Assembly (NCBI RefSeq): GCF_030936135.1
Contig: NC_082603.1
Span: forward strand, 25,572,880-25,636,879
Length of the DNA: 64,000 nucleotides
Origin: Gavia stellata
Taxonomy: Eukaryota; Chordata; Aves; Gaviiformes; Gaviidae
Direction of reading: 5' to 3'
Within the stretch, counting starts at the first letter, position 1, and the number at the start of each line of letters is the position of its first letter. The notes below the pieces were generated by a model. It was not told the DNA's origin, made no database searches, and saw only the letters and a program-made list of their open reading frames with translations. Position numbers and translations under genes: made by a program. Shown piece by piece: positions 13,619-27,600 of this stretch.

Positions 13619-16509
13619 GCCAAGGGTGAATGAAAAACCGGAGGGAGGGGAAGGAAACAATAAAATAAAAAAAAAAAAGGTGGACAAAATAATCACGAAG
13701 CAGGGAGCAGGCCAGGCAATTATACTTCTATTTACACAGATGTACAGAACCTGAACAATACACTAAATTTGAAGAGCATCTCAAAAACAGAGGCACACCA
13801 GCTGTCCTCTGAATATACAGCAGTGCTGCTATACCCATGTTTTGTATGCAGCGTATCTTTCAGAGATGCTCTGTGCCAACACATCAGAAAAACACATAGT
13901 CCTTCCCTGCCTTCAGAAGTAAGCTCAGTTGAACTGCATGGAATTAATTTGAGGTTGTCCTCTCAAAAAAAGAGAAAAAACCCTGTATTTTACAAGGACG
14001 TTTATTTCAAACATCTTAACACTTACGTCTCTAAACGGGAGTCGGGGGAAGGTGGGTATAAGAGAGTCTTACCAGGGCCTGATTAAGAAAATCAAATCTC
14101 TATGAAATCCCACGTCATGGTATTCCTACAGACTTTTATATGCAGACTCCCACATGCATGAGCTTACTGCACTTTTCAGATGATAGTACTACATAGTCTA
14201 ATGTTATGGTGTGGCCGATTGCCACACAGAAGATCAGGATCCAATTTCTGACCTCATATTCTTGCCTCATGAGCCTTGAGGGTCTGGAAACGATACGGAA
14301 GCACCATGGGAAGATAAAGCCTTGTATACCTCCCCAGCTGAGAAAAATAGCCCAGAGAACCTCCTCACTATAGAGGAGATGCCCAGGAATTTCCAAGACA
14401 CACGTAAATAATCTGAAAGGAACAAACTAACATTTGGTTACTTTTCAAGGAGATAAAGAATTAACTGTCTGTGGAAGGAGAGTAGATAGGAAACCATGGT
14501 GTTAACAATTCCTTTTCTGGAACAGGAGATGCAAGTATCTTTGGAGACTGACCAGAAAACCTGCTGTAATTGAAGAAATAATGTTTTAGAATTTATTTGC
14601 ATCAGAGTAGTGCTCACATGCACTAGACACTTTCCAAGGAAGAGAGCAAGCACTTGCCCCAGAAACACACAGTCTGACACTCCAGTATCATGGTAACACC
14701 GTATGAAGTGGACTTGGAGCTTGTAGACACCCCTGCTAAATCTAGTGAAACAACACATCCTCACCGCAGCCCAGCAAACTAAAGGAACTTGTAAATTAGG
14801 ACTATAAATTTAAGTTCTCAGTCAAAGAAAGACATATGCAAAAACAAAATAGAGAAGATTGCTGTTGTCGTAACTAGAGGAAGATACCAAGTTAGGTAAG
14901 TGATCTTAAACAGGAAGAAAAGCCTAACTCTGTCTTAAGTATCCAGATACCATTAACAAAAATCAGGTCTCAACATAAGTCTCTCAATCTATTTAAAAAA
15001 AAACAAACCACCAAACCATCCTCACACATACACATCCTTTTGACTGAAATCACATGGTGAACTTTGCAGAACTCTATACAAATCCCACAATGAAAGAAGA
15101 GATTCAAAGTACTTCACACAACATAAACCCCAAAAGGTTTTGCCATCTGGATTCCCAAGTAACCCATTCCTTCATTTTTGCCTGCTAGAGTTTGTCTTCT
15201 TTCCAGACAGCTACACAAAATCCTTGGAAATTATTAGGATAGAGCCCCATTTGTCTAGCTTTCTGCCCAGGATTGCATATGTAGAATTAGAGGAAAATTT
15301 CAAATGGGCACAATTCCAAGTGGGCCTCCTGTCATTTTGGCCAATTACACTAATGATCACATTCTCAATGAAATCAACCAAGGTTTAATTGACTGTCAAG
15401 TCAGTCTGAGGTACTTTAATTTACTACCTTGTACGGTTAATTAAAGTGCAGTGAACAGAATCCAAGACTATCCTGCAAATCCTGCGACCAACCAAAAGGC
15501 TGTTGGGTGTTTTTCTTCATATTAAAGTTCAGCTTAAAAACTCCTAAGCTATGCTCCACAGCCTGTTAAAAAAGACACTAAACACTCTAAAAACCATTTC
15601 CCAATAATTTCTCAGCTTTCAGACCAATTTTTCTGACATCCTTATACAAGAAAAACGCACCCCACTCCGCCAAGACAAAAATCATTTAGAAATACACCTC
15701 TCAAAACACATACCTGCCCTACTCATCCATTTATTACATTACCGAAAAACACAATTTCAGAATGTTTCATGCCCTACCACATTTTAATTTCTTGGTTTAA
15801 AAAAACAAACCTTGAAGAAAAAAAATTATCATGTTAATATTATATTAAGATCAATTTCTCCACTGCATGAATGCATTGATTTTTTAATTGTAGAAATTAC
15901 TATAAATACAAGTACTGTCAGCATTTATTTGGTTAATTAGACATTTGGCTTTCAAAACCAATGCCTAAGCCTGCAAATATTTAACGATGGAAACCCCACA
16001 ACAGCACATGAAGTTATACCCCACACATCAATGTAAAACTAACAGTTGACATATATTAGCCAGTATTTAACATTTTATACTTCATAGACATAAAAATGGG
16101 TAAGGCTTCTCAACTTTAGCAGCATCTCTTTAATGCCTCAGGGTATAAAACAAGATCCTTCCAAAACACATTTCAATTCATTACTAAGACTTTTTCTGTC
16201 TCCAGTATCTTTATAACACGTGAATATTTGCACTCAAATGTCAAACTCACAATTTCCTAAAAGATGGCCTTAACAACAACAACCATTTTTAGACACTGTC
16301 GCTAGGCATTCAGCCTGGAAAGCAATAAATCTGGTGGACGCATGTTATTAATTTGAAAAGGTTTTCTGAAGAACAAGATGCCAAAGCTTCGACATAAGTC
16401 ATTTGCCAAGAGTTAACTATTTAAACTCACAGTCTGATGTTGCTTCAAGACTCAGCACTACAAAAACACAAAGGAATTATGCCAGCAAGTGTCACTCAAC
16501 AAAATAATA

Positions 16510-16528
16510 GGGGGGGGGGGGGGGGGGG
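16510..16528. repeat. 19-bp poly-G tract
   Basis: An uninterrupted G run on the plus strand, so poly-C in the TESK2 transcript. A G-rich stretch of similar kind, mixed with T, lies at about 17853-17870. Confidence 0.9.
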
Positions 16529-19500
16529 AGAGAATTCACTGTAGTAATATGCACATTTCAAAAAAGCTTCAAAGAAAAGTGAAGAACAAAATCTTCCAAA
16601 GACTGAATTGACTTTGAGGTCATTAGCCTGGAGAAAAAAAAAGTTTCGGAATGAAACACAAGAAATCAAACTAAACAGGTAAAGGGAACCAGGCATTCCA
16701 GTTTTCTTCTCAACCGCTGCCCTCTGCTTTCCTAGCAGAGGAAAGTTCCTTGGTTTGTCCATAACTTAGCTTCTTGTCTTTGGGAGAAAGATAATATCAA
16801 ATATTTACTGAAAAGGCAGCTCCAAGCACCAGAGCTTGCACTGTGTTTGACCCAGCTCATCCTGAAGCCGAAGTCTTTTTGACTACTTTTATGGGATTAA
16901 GTTTTAGGGTCCAGTTTAAAGTCTTAATTACGACATTACATTCGAACGTGAAATCCCAACATTTTCTATTTTCATTTAGGTAACATTTTGCTTTTATTTC
17001 ATCTCCCCTGTAGGGAATAATTCCTAGCTCTAGCCAGTACTGTCATAGCATAAGCTTCCCACAACTAGGGCTGACATTTCTCAGAAGAGACCTGCATTAC
17101 TATACCACTCCAGAAACTGGAAGTCTGCTAAACTGCATCATGGTTTTATAATGCAAACAAACCTCCACAAGAGGCTAAGCTGAAACAAACAGCTCATTTA
17201 TTTTGTGACTGTAGCCAAGCCTGAAACCAGTAAGAGAAACTAGCCATTAACTTACTGCAGAGCTCAGGATTCAGGGCCAAGGTTGTACTTTAAAAATATT
17301 TGCATGAAGCATAGGCATAAATTCTGGCACATATTTAGAAGGCAAATATAACTTGGGGGGAGGGGGAGATTAAAAATCCACAAACAAACAGAAAACCACT
17401 TGATCCTTATGCCTGTAGTATAATTGCCAACAGTTTCTAGGGTCCAATTATAATACAAAACTAAACCTCTACAGAAGGACCTTACAAAAATCCGTTCATC
17501 TAGCCTTGTTTTAGTCACTCCAATTCACAGCACAGACTCTAGCCTAGTTACAGAGCATCGTTAGAGTTAAATAATCACTCAAGTAGACTATGTACAATAC
17601 ACAGCTGCTGCTTCAAATGGATAATTTTAATATATTATGTTTGCCTAACAAAACAGAGCTCAGTAAAGACACTGAGAAGCAGCTCATGCCTTCCAGGTGT
17701 CAGCAGGCTGACATTTCCTTAGCTCTTCAGAAAAGCAAAGGGAATCAAAGCCTTCCCATACCAACAGGTATTGTAACATCTCAATAATCAAGGAATCTCC
17801 CCCTCAGCCTCTCCACCAGGTTTATGACTGAGGGCTGATAGCTCTATTAATACGGGGGGGTGGGGGGGTGTGTGTTACAGGAGATGGGAAGCAACTTTCT
17901 GTTGTTTCAATGCAGCCAGTGAGACAATCCAGCACAGCAAAGGCAAGAAAAGAGAACAAGAATGCTTGAAAGAGCAATGAAGAGAAAGTAAGCAGGCTGA
18001 ATTTCATACCTGACTGACCCCTCTTGGACACAATCTTACATTTATGTATCATCACTCAAGGCAGTCAATATTTGTATTTTCCAGCTAAAAGTATCATCTC
18101 CACAAATATTTAAAACACATTCTGTAACCTACCCTTAAAATACAGCTGAAACACCAGTCCATGTTACTGGTTTCATGTTATGGTGAAACACCCAGGACCA
18201 TGTTTACTTCAGGTACCAGCTGCACAAACAGAACAGTAACACAGTCTTGACTAATTTATTTATGAATTTTTGAAGTGAGAAAAGGGCTTCCCAAATCTGT
18301 TGTTGTTAAGGTATTGGAGACATTGGAATCTGCTGGTATTTACATATCATTCTGAAGCACCCTGGGTACCAAGGGGAAACACATAACTCACAGTTTGTGA
18401 GCCACACACCTGAAGCGTACAAAGTCAGCCTTCAAAAGCAAAGTTATCTCAACTAACTCCCCTCCTGGTTGCAAGAGCTATTACAGTTCTCCAGTGCAAC
18501 CAATGGGACAATCATATCAAAAAAATGGCTTAGCCACTACCAGAAATGCATTCAACTTAAGAAAAAGTGACAGGACCATATGAAAAGAAGCTTACTATCA
18601 GAGCCAGAAAGAGGACCTGGCAACAGACAACAGATGGAGCCAGTGTGATACAGTTGCCAATTATTAGAGGTACTTACTTATAAAGACACAGCTTCAAATG
18701 AATACGTTAGGGAACTAATAAGCAAGAAAAGGGCTTAAAAAAAAAATTATTAACATTGACCTTTTTTGATCTTGCCTAGAAGAGCACTTACTTTTGTGCC
18801 AGGCTGCAAGATACCATGCTCCAAGGATACAATAAAAAGCTTTGCCATTGTGCAAATGCGTGGTTCTCGGCTACGGGAAGAACACAGAAAGGGAGCCCAT
18901 AATGCAAGTGAACCACAAGCTTCTTTCTTTTCTGCAGCAGACACAGAAGCAACAGTATTTCTCCTTTAACCCTGCCTTTCTTTCATGAATTTGTGAAATC
19001 ATTTGCATAAAGAATTACAATGGCAAAAACAAACGTATAGAATTGGAGGGTATAACTAGGTTACAGGAGGCCTATACCACCAGAACACCTCATTTGGACC
19101 AACTTTCTCCATCCACGGTCACAAAAATACTAAGCACTGAAGCAAAGATTGCTCCGTCCCTATCTCCTGCTCCATTCCCACTGCCAGCTGTTCATCCTAA
19201 TGAAACAGCACAAAACAAATTCCAAGCAAAAAACATAGGAGAGCACACACTTGTCACCAGTACAGGGAACACACCCCCTTACCTTCAGTTCAAGCTACTC
19301 ATATCTTGCATGCAAGTTTTACGTGAAGACAAACCCAAATGGACAATAGAATTACACAGCCATGTCTACAGCTGTGCAGTATACTTCTGCAAGAGTCAGA
19401 AAATGACATTTTTATTGGCCTATCAGGATATGGTATGCAACAATAATTTCCAAAGATGATGACTAAAGGGAAAGGTTTATAGCTAGTCCACTGGGCATAT

Positions 19501-20455
19501 CAGAGTTTCTCATAAAAAAATCTTATCTTAGGTTGTAAATTCCACTGCCTAATTAAGTCCATCCAAGTTGATTTTGCAGACAATAAAATATGCTGGAACT
19601 CTGATCTCTACTAAAAAGAAAAAATAATTTTAGTTGAAGCATAAAGGTTTCTCATAAATTAGCCTAAATGTTAGCTGTAAGTCTTTTTAGTGGTACAAAG
19701 AGGAAAGTATAAATTTAAATAAAATTCAATTCAGTACTCTTGAAATTTTAGCTTTCAACTATCAAGGTACCACCTATCAGAATACCCAAGTGGAAAGTCC
19801 CCCGAACTTAAAGCAAATACAGTTCCCACCCTCAAAGGAATGCAACATTAAGAGTGACCATTTGCATTTATAGAGCGCCTTTCATCTGAAGGCCATAAAG
19901 CAAACATAAATGCATATACACCTGAACAGTCGAGCCTGTCATTAAAACTTGATTCATGTATTCTTACAGGGTAGCACTTGAAATAGCAAAACCCGAGCCA
20001 AGCTTTCACACCTCTTGGCAAAGAGACCATCCGCAAGGCAATCCTCATGCGGCTAGGCAAGGATCCCAGCCGTGTTCAGGCAGACCCTTGCCCCCGGACC
20101 AGGGCACGGGTTTCTGAAGCCGGCTTTCCCGGCAGACGGCTTTCCCCGCCGCGCTTAGACATCCTGCTGCACCCGCTCCCCCTCACACCTCGCCCCCGGG
20201 GCGAACGCATACACCTGCTCACCGAAACGCATCACTCACCTCACCGCCGGCGGGGAGCGGCGGGACCCCGCCGGCTGCCCCTTCCCCTCCGCTAGAAGAG
20301 AGCCCTTCCCCGGAGCGGCTCCCCTCCTCCCTCACCGCCTTCGGGGGGTGCCCCCACCCGCAACGGCCTGCCCCTTGCTGGCTACCCCTGGGAAACGCGC
20401 CCCCCTCCGCCCCTCACGCGCTGCCCCCAACCGCCGCGCGCGCGCCGGCCGTTAC

Positions 20456-20790
20456 CTGAGCGGCGGCGCCAGCAGGGCCTGCGGGCGGCGCGGGCTCTCA
20501 TGGCCGCATACCCCACCCGCGGCCAACCCCCGGCCCCTCAGCAACCCGGTAAGGGTCTGCCCCGCCGCTGCGGCAAGCGAGGGGGCCCCATGTGAGGAGG
20601 GAGCCCAGCTGCAGGACCCTGGGCCGTGATCGCCGCGGCTCCTCCTCCCCCAGCCGCGGCCCCCGCCTCCTCCTCCTCCTCCTCACGCGGCCGCCCCCCC
20701 CGGCGAGCGCCGTCGCCGAAACGCCCACAGCGCCGGGGCGGCACCCGAACAGGAGCCGCCCCTCCCTAGCAGCCAATCGGCGCCGGGCGA
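20456..20790 (-). other. TESK2: TESK2 non-coding exon 1 (5' end approximate)
   Basis: The minus strand has a strong donor, CTCAG|gtaacg, ending the exon at 20456 inside the CpG island. That is where the first exon of TESK2 is expected, because the ATG exon starts with an acceptor. The upstream limit is a guess from the minus-strand CCAAT box at 20883-20879. Confidence 0.5.
20666..20684. repeat. (CCT)n trinucleotide repeat
   Basis: About six copies of CCT in the TESK2 CpG island. It probably lies in exon 1, where it would read AGG on the sense strand. Confidence 0.8.
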
Positions 20791-21184
20791 AGCTGGATGG
20801 ACGGTGGCGCTCGGCCAATGAAGGAAGGGAAGCCGAGCGGAGGGACTCGCAGGTAGTCCACGTGAGTACCCCTTTCTAATTGGTCATGATCTACTTGAGA
20901 GGCAGGCAATTTGACCAACCATAAGAGGAACAACAACTCCCGAGAGAAGGGCAGGAGCCAGTGGCAGGAAAGAGAGAGGGGCGTTGCTAGGGGCGCCTCG
21001 CTTTCACTGGTCAGCCTTTGAGGGCGGATTATAAATAACAGAGTTAGCTAGTAGGAGTGTGGTGCGCCTGGTGACGGACGGGCGGAAGAGCCAATCCCCC
21101 TGTGTTTATAGGCAGCGATAGGCATCAAGCTGTCAGCTGAACTGGCACCCCGACGGGCGCGGGCGGCTGCGGGCTCGGGCAGTG

Positions 21185-21212
21185 CCGCTCCGCTCCGCTC
21201 CGCTCCGCTCTG
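21185..21212. repeat. (CCGCT)n pentamer repeat
   Basis: Roughly five tandem copies of CCGCT, the last with a C-to-T change, at the edge of the CpG island. Confidence 0.8.
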
Positions 21213-21699
21213 CTCCGGCGGGTCCCAGCAGGCCGCGCGCGGCTGCCTTGGCGACGGCGGGCCGGGGCGCTGAGGAGAGCCGCCGCCGGCGGAACCCCTG
21301 CTGTCCCCCACCGCGGGCGGGCGCTGGGGGTGTGCGCCAGGGGCCGCCGGCCGGTAACCGACTGTCCGTCGGGGAAGCGCAGTAGCACCCGTCCTGTTCG
21401 GGAGGGGCTGCCGGGCGGCCCGCGGGGCCTCGCCGCGCACCTCGGGCCTGCGCCGGCTCAGGCCTTCGTGCTGCAGGTTCCGCCGGCTCTTCGCCCTAAA
21501 ACCTGACCGGCACCGCAGCCGGTTCCGGCACCAACCGCCACCCCTCCACCCGGGCAGCCATTTACACCCCGCTGGGGCAACACCCGGCCTTAATGTCACC
21601 ATAATTGGGCTCCGTGGCGGCATTGCTGCTGTTATGCCTCTAATTACCGGTCCCCCTACTACCTTTCCCACAGGATTCATCCCGTGTTCTGGTGTCTTC

Positions 21700-24600
21700 C
21701 TCCCTCCAGGCCTCGCAACTTCAGCATTTTACTCAAACTCTCCCCTTTTTTCCCAGCCTGTGCCCCATCGTGGTGTCCGTCGCAGCAGAGCAGCGCGCTG
21801 CACAGAGATCCTGCTCAGCCCCTCGAGTCCCTGCCTGTAGCCTGCTTAATGCATCTCAAATTTTTTGAGGTTTTGGCTGCCAAGCTGTAATAAGTCTGTG
21901 ATTTTTCACATACAAACTGTTCTTTTTCAAATTATAACTTATCCACATGTAGGCAGCCTATAACAGGTATAGAAAAAGATACCTCTTTTCCTGCTAGGAC
22001 GCACTGCCAAACTTCAAGTATCCATTCCAAAGCACGGTGGGACTAGAACATATCATTAAACGGTTGTGAGGGGGGTTTTGGTTTTGTTTTACATTGGCAA
22101 GGGACTGATTTTTTCCCTGACCTCATGCTTGGCAATGGCTGAGCTATTTTTACTGAAACTCTTCAAAAAACAAAGTTCATTTGCTGTTGAGTCTTGGATA
22201 GAAAAACCAAATCCCAAACAGTTAAAAACAGTGGTGTTATAACTAAAAAGGGTCTCAGGCAAGAACATGTCACTTAACCTTGCCATAACATATTAGTAAC
22301 ATGTTTTCTCATTATCCTTTGTCTTTAATTTTGCATCTAATCTTTTCAGCTCAATCCAAAATGTGCTTCAGGGTGTTTCTGAATGAAGATTTACCCTTAC
22401 GGTTGGATTAAAATCGCTAGTCTGCAGTTTATTGATTGAATTTAGTCTCAGAATTCCACCCAAATCTACAGTGAAACTCATTTCTGCACAGGTAATAGAT
22501 TAAAAGTATTTTGTGTGGGGAAAAAAGTTGTCCTGTTTTCTTCATTTTCCTTCTGGATTTCCTTCACAGAAAATTTTCCCACACCCCCAAATGTTAAATA
22601 TCAACCATATGCAAACATCTATTCTAATGACAGCTCAAACACAGGGTGCAGCAAAGTTTTTGTAATTAAGCCATTAAACAATTATTATTGTATCCATCGT
22701 ATTTTACTCAGTGACGAAGTATATGGAACTGCTCAGATCCGTCAGTGTCTTCTGCAGAACTGAGCTCCAGAATGGGGCTTTTCATGAGGACTAATTTTTT
22801 AGAACTTATTTTTTAAAGTTAAATTTCAGTGCTGGGCATTTTGCTGGGATTTATGCAAGCAAGCGTAAAAGACTTTACAAACCCGACTCTGAGACATCTC
22901 CCTCTCCGTGGTCATTCACTATGCCAGGGTGCATTGATCCCTGCATCTTTGTACCCCATTAAAGACACCCCTGTGCCTCCTCGATTTGTCTTACTATTCC
23001 CCCAGTACCCCTCGTCCCTGCTGGTTTGGAAGCTATTAGTCAGCTTCACGATGACATCTGGTGGTAGGTTTTTATTACTTCTCTTTTTGGGACCTAATCC
23101 CAACACTAAAGCAAGTTAATTATCTTTCCCTAGTTCTCCAGTCATAAATTTCACCTCTTTTCTGCTTCCCAGGCAAGATATACATTGTCTCTGGTTTTGG
23201 CCTGCAAATGTCTTACTGGTAATATCCAGGAATAAGCATTTATCCCATGGGTTGGTGCAAAGTATCATTAAAATATGCCAGGGTGCTTCAGTAGAGTTAA
23301 ATCTCAGTTGGAAACACTCACACTGTATTTCATATAACATTGCATGAGGTCCTGTGACGTATGTCATAGATGATCGCTGTTTTGAGAGGGAAATAAAATA
23401 GTCTTATGACCCCTCCTACGGCTTTATCTCAAAGGCAAGGCCTACATTTTGAAAGTGGAAGAACATGTGTTTTGCTGGTGACCATGTGTGTACGCACATC
23501 AACAGCAGAACCTTTGTCTGAGAAAGTCCCCTGTCCCTCGCAGCTGGCAGAAGTACCCTGGCAAATCTGTGGCCTTAAAATCTGCAGAAGACGAGTGGCT
23601 TTTGTAGTCTTCCTCTGTTTCCTGGAGAGAGAAAAACGAACATTGCATTAGAAGACGCATCAAAGAGACTCATCAAAGGCAAAGTCTTGCAGATGTTACA
23701 GCATACTTCATTCTAACAATCTCTGTCTCACATCCCAGAAGGGTCACGAAGCCTGTAAATGCCACAGGAAGCCTGCTCACAGCGGGTATTCCCCTCTTTT
23801 CCAGCTGCCCCCGGGCAGCTGCCCCATGCAAAGATCAGCCACTCCAAAAAACAGCTCTGTGGCTTGTGGTTTGCTCCTCTCTGCTCTCAGACTGACTCTC
23901 TTCCCCAGACAGATCACTTTGGCTTTTTAAATGTAACTGGTTTGGCAAAAGAGCAGCCAAGGGTTAACTCACAGGGTGGCAATAAAAATAGACCTGAGAG
24001 AAGTTGGGTGAGAGCAGGCAGGAGGGGGAATTCCCTTCCTCTGGCTTTGGAAATGCCCTGGAGGGGAGGTGTTTGGGAGATTTCTCCTTCCCAAGGAGAA
24101 AGATACTGTAATGTAGCCACGCAACTTTTGCCTCCACTGTAGCAGAGCAGGTGTTTTCCCCAACAGAGAGGTTTTGTGGGCTCCAAAATTAAACAAGAGT
24201 CAGGTAACTGTCTCCCTTTCCAGGGGATCAAGACAGTGGGTTGACTTCACAGCACTGTGATGAGATTGGGCATTTTAGTGATTGAACCCATGAAATTCTT
24301 TATGTGATGAAACCCACCAAGGAAAAACATCTTTAGGTAGGATTGGTCAAATTCTGCTCTGATTTACAACAGTGGAGATCTGGAGTCATGTCACAGGAGC
24401 TGGAGGAGAGGGTCCCAGCAGGACTGCCTGGAATTTGCCCTTGTCTAATGTCAGCCCTGTCCCTTTTCTAGCCCCTGTCCTCAGTGGACATTTAACAGGA
24501 CAGCCATGAAAAATGATCCCTTTAGGCTTTCAGTCACACACCAAACCCCCTAGATTTCAAAAAGCATCTTAACAGGTTCCCCTGGAGGCACATCCTCCCA

Positions 24601-27600
24601 CCCGCACCTCCCTCAGCCAGCCTTGCAGGTGGCCTTTGCAGACCAAGGTGAGGTTTGCTCATGGGTAGGAGGCCATTCCCCACCGCTCTGAGCAGGGGAA
24701 GACACAGCTGGGGCTGCACTTGGACTGCGTGCTCCTTGCCATGTCATGACCATCCTCCTGGCAGCAAGGAGGGGTCCAGGGGGGCTGCCTGCACACCGTC
24801 CTCTGGGTGAGGATTTACATGCCTGCTGATGAAGAACAGGGTTAACGATTCTATCTCACCACCGGTGTGGAAAAAGCAACCGGCATGTCCTTGTGCACAA
24901 AGCTGTGCTGCCGCATCAGCCCAAGCCTGGCACCGCGCATCTCTGCACGAGACCTGGCAACTGTGGGATTGTCAGAGCACCTTCCGTGTTCCTCTTCCAG
25001 GAGGCTGAGCAGAGCCCAGGTGGGAGGCTGTCAGCAGCTCCAGACACCCTGCCTCAGGAGCCAGAGAGGGCTTGTGCTGGGGCAGATGGATATTCCCATT
25101 TAGGCAGCTGTCGTGCTGTGACCGGTGCCATGGTCTTGTGCTCCCCTGCCTGCTCATCACGGCCATCTGCTGTCCTGGCATCAACTCAGAGCCTGTCCAC
25201 ACTCCAATGGTGCCGTGGCATGGCTATAGCTAAGCTCCTGGTGGCACTGTAGGCATGGAGCGGCACAGAGCTGGCCAGCTTGCTCCAGCCTGCTCCACGA
25301 TGCTCCTAGTCGTGAGGCTGCGCAAGCACTGGGATGGTGAGCCAGGACTGACTCTGTGTCACTGTGCCTGGGTGGCTTCAGCCCTGGGGAGAGCGCATCA
25401 GACCATGTTCCAGCCCTTAGGAGCTGGGGGGCAAAGGGTGAGACCCCAGCACTCAGGCCAGGCCTGGGGCACAGCTCCACTCAGCAGCCCCTGAGTTTTT
25501 GGGTTGTCTGATAGCAAAATACCAATTTTGTAGGGGAAAACGTTAAACATCTGTCAAAAGTGTATTCACAGTAACACCCACCAGAGTACAGAAATACAGA
25601 CTTGCACTAGCTTGGACTGTGGTGGATGCCCAAAGAGACCATGCAGTCCTATGAACATTGAGGCCACCAGCCCACATGGTCATCAGTCCCACCTCTCCTG
25701 CCCCATGCCGAGGCTCAAAAGGGTTCCTGCATTGCATAGTGCACTGTCCTCACGCCCCAGCTAAGCCAACTCCTCTCTGGGATGAAAGCACAGCTTTTTG
25801 CCTCCCCAGGCTGTGCAGCAGCCTCCCCTCCTCTGGTTACACTCCTTACCCTTGCTGCCCTTACCTCTGCAATTACAATGGCACAGAGAACCGTTGTGGC
25901 ACTGAAACTGGAGACCTCTGCCACAACGGAGCTCTTCAGCTTGTCCCGCCGCCTGCCACCCTGGGCTTGGGCACCCTCAGCTCTGCCCATGCTTCCTCCA
26001 GCCTGGGCTTTCTGCAGAGCTTCAAGACCTACAAACATCCAGGGGCTGCCAGAGAGATCGTCTGCCTGAGAGATCCCACTCTTGGACCAGCATGACCCTG
26101 CATACATTCAGGTCTCCCAGCCCCTTAATTTTCCCTGGCTCCCTGAGCCAGCGAAGCCCCAATGTTTACTATTCCTCTCCCAGAATGGTTCTCTGTCTCC
26201 AATGCTTTGCTGTCTGATCTGCTTTTTTTCGGTTTTTTTCTTCGGTTTCCTTCGCTGGGTTACAAAGCTGTGAAAGGCCCTTGGAAATGAAGATGAGTCA
26301 GGACAGATACACAGGGGGGAAAAGACAAGCTCCCAGCCTTGAAGTCAGGTTCACTGCCTGCGTCACTGTTATTAAAAATAGATGAATGGCAGTGTTCTTT
26401 GAATTGGAGGAGCGACGGAGGAGATGTAATATCCTGGGCTGCTGAGCAAATGCTCCCTCTGTCTGCCTGCAAATCACCCAGTAGCATCTTCTGCTCTTTG
26501 ATAAATTCTTTTTTCTTGGCTCTGACTTGTGGGATTTAATTTGCCTTTCATAAAAAACTGTTTTAAAGTTTCAACACTGGGGGGGGGGGTGGGGAATGAC
26601 TCCCCTTGGATTACTCTTCTGCTCCAGTCAGTTGACTACCAGCTCCCTTGAGAACTAAAAATCCCTTCAAGTGCAGAGTTGTCTCCCTTTGAGGGCAGCC
26701 CTCTCTCCATCCCACAGTGAAGTGCTTCTGGAGGGTGAGAGCAGCCATCTGGGGGTGATACATTGGCCTGTCTACCCCAAGACCAACTCTGATCATGCCC
26801 AGCCCTCCTGAAAAAGCAGGTTTGCAGGGTGGCACGGGGCAGTCTGGGATCCGCTAGCTCTCTGCAAGGGCAGGGCGAGATGTGTGCCAGCGGTGCTGCC
26901 GGTGCTCGGTGGCGAAGGGCAGAGGACAGAGAGGCTGAAGAGCAAGAAATGGGATGATTTAGCTGAGCCCAGAGCCCAGGTGAACCACCTGCATCCCAGC
27001 AGTGCTGGCCACAGCTGCCATCCCTCTGCCCGGGGCTCCCGCTGCTGCAATCACTCACCTCTGGGCTGTGTGAAAGAGGTGATCGCTCTTCAGATTGCGC
27101 AGGGCTGTGCTGGGGTGATGGTGACAGTGGGACCAAAGCTGCGCCACTGCTCTGCCTGCTCAGGGGATGCTCAACCCGTGTCGTAGCCCAGGCTGGGGGA
27201 CACAGCCCAAGCACTGAGCTTATGCCTCTCTCCCAGGGCCAACGTCTCCCTCCCTCCTACCTGTACCCTTACTTCCCCTCAGCCCTTTTGCTGCCACTAT
27301 TTTCTGCTCACTTGTTTTCTATTATCTGCTTCTTCCTATTAAATTAAGATCATCAACATTATCATCTCTGGCCTGCTCCGTGCTTTGGCCGCCAGCCAGA
27401 AGCAAAAGGACAGAAACTAAATAAAGCCACTGCAAGAGACAGCATGACACTGGCAGAAGTCGATGCCATGTTTTTCAAGCACAAAACTTTCTTTCAGAAG
27501 TTATTCTAAGTCCTCAACTCTCATTGCTACCCAGACCTGGCTGCTGGATTTCCAAGGGTGTTTTCAGTCCTCCTCAAGAACAGCCCAGGGCAACTACCCT

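Larger units (their letters stand above)
12517..20455 (-). other. TESK2: TESK2 intron 1
   Basis: This is the interval between the CpG-island exon (donor at 20456) and the first coding exon. It is AT-rich and I find no coding. The plus-strand frame at 19043-19459 (138 codons) has no domain, no codon bias and no splice context. The interval is notable for five very long mononucleotide C or G tracts, listed separately. Confidence 0.7.
20050..21620. promoter_or_regulatory. CpG island: TESK2 promoter region
   Basis: GC and CpG content rise sharply here relative to the AT-rich flanks. There are several CCAAT boxes: 20773-20777, 20815-20819 and 21091-21095 on the plus strand, and one on the minus strand (ATTGG at 20879-20883). 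The minus-strand box would place a TESK2 start near 20790. A plus-strand TATA-like ATTATAAATAA at about 21029 and the plus-strand CCAAT boxes leave room for a divergent transcript, but I found no plus-strand exon. A (CCT)n run at about 20666-20684 and a CCGCT pentamer array at about 21185-21212 lie inside. Long frames here come from GC-rich composition. Confidence 0.75.

Noticed and set aside
19043..19459. 138-codon plus-strand frame in TESK2 intron 1
   Set aside because: No family resemblance, no splice sites or promoter, and about the length expected by chance in 64 kb.
21048..21680. 210-codon minus-strand frame in the TESK2 CpG island
   Set aside because: Arg/Pro/Ala-rich reading typical of CpG islands, no domain, not in frame with TESK2.
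25658..27214. overlapping frames up to 192 codons as a possible gene before the mucin-like locus
   Set aside because: Both strands are open alike, with no splice sites or domains; composition explains them.
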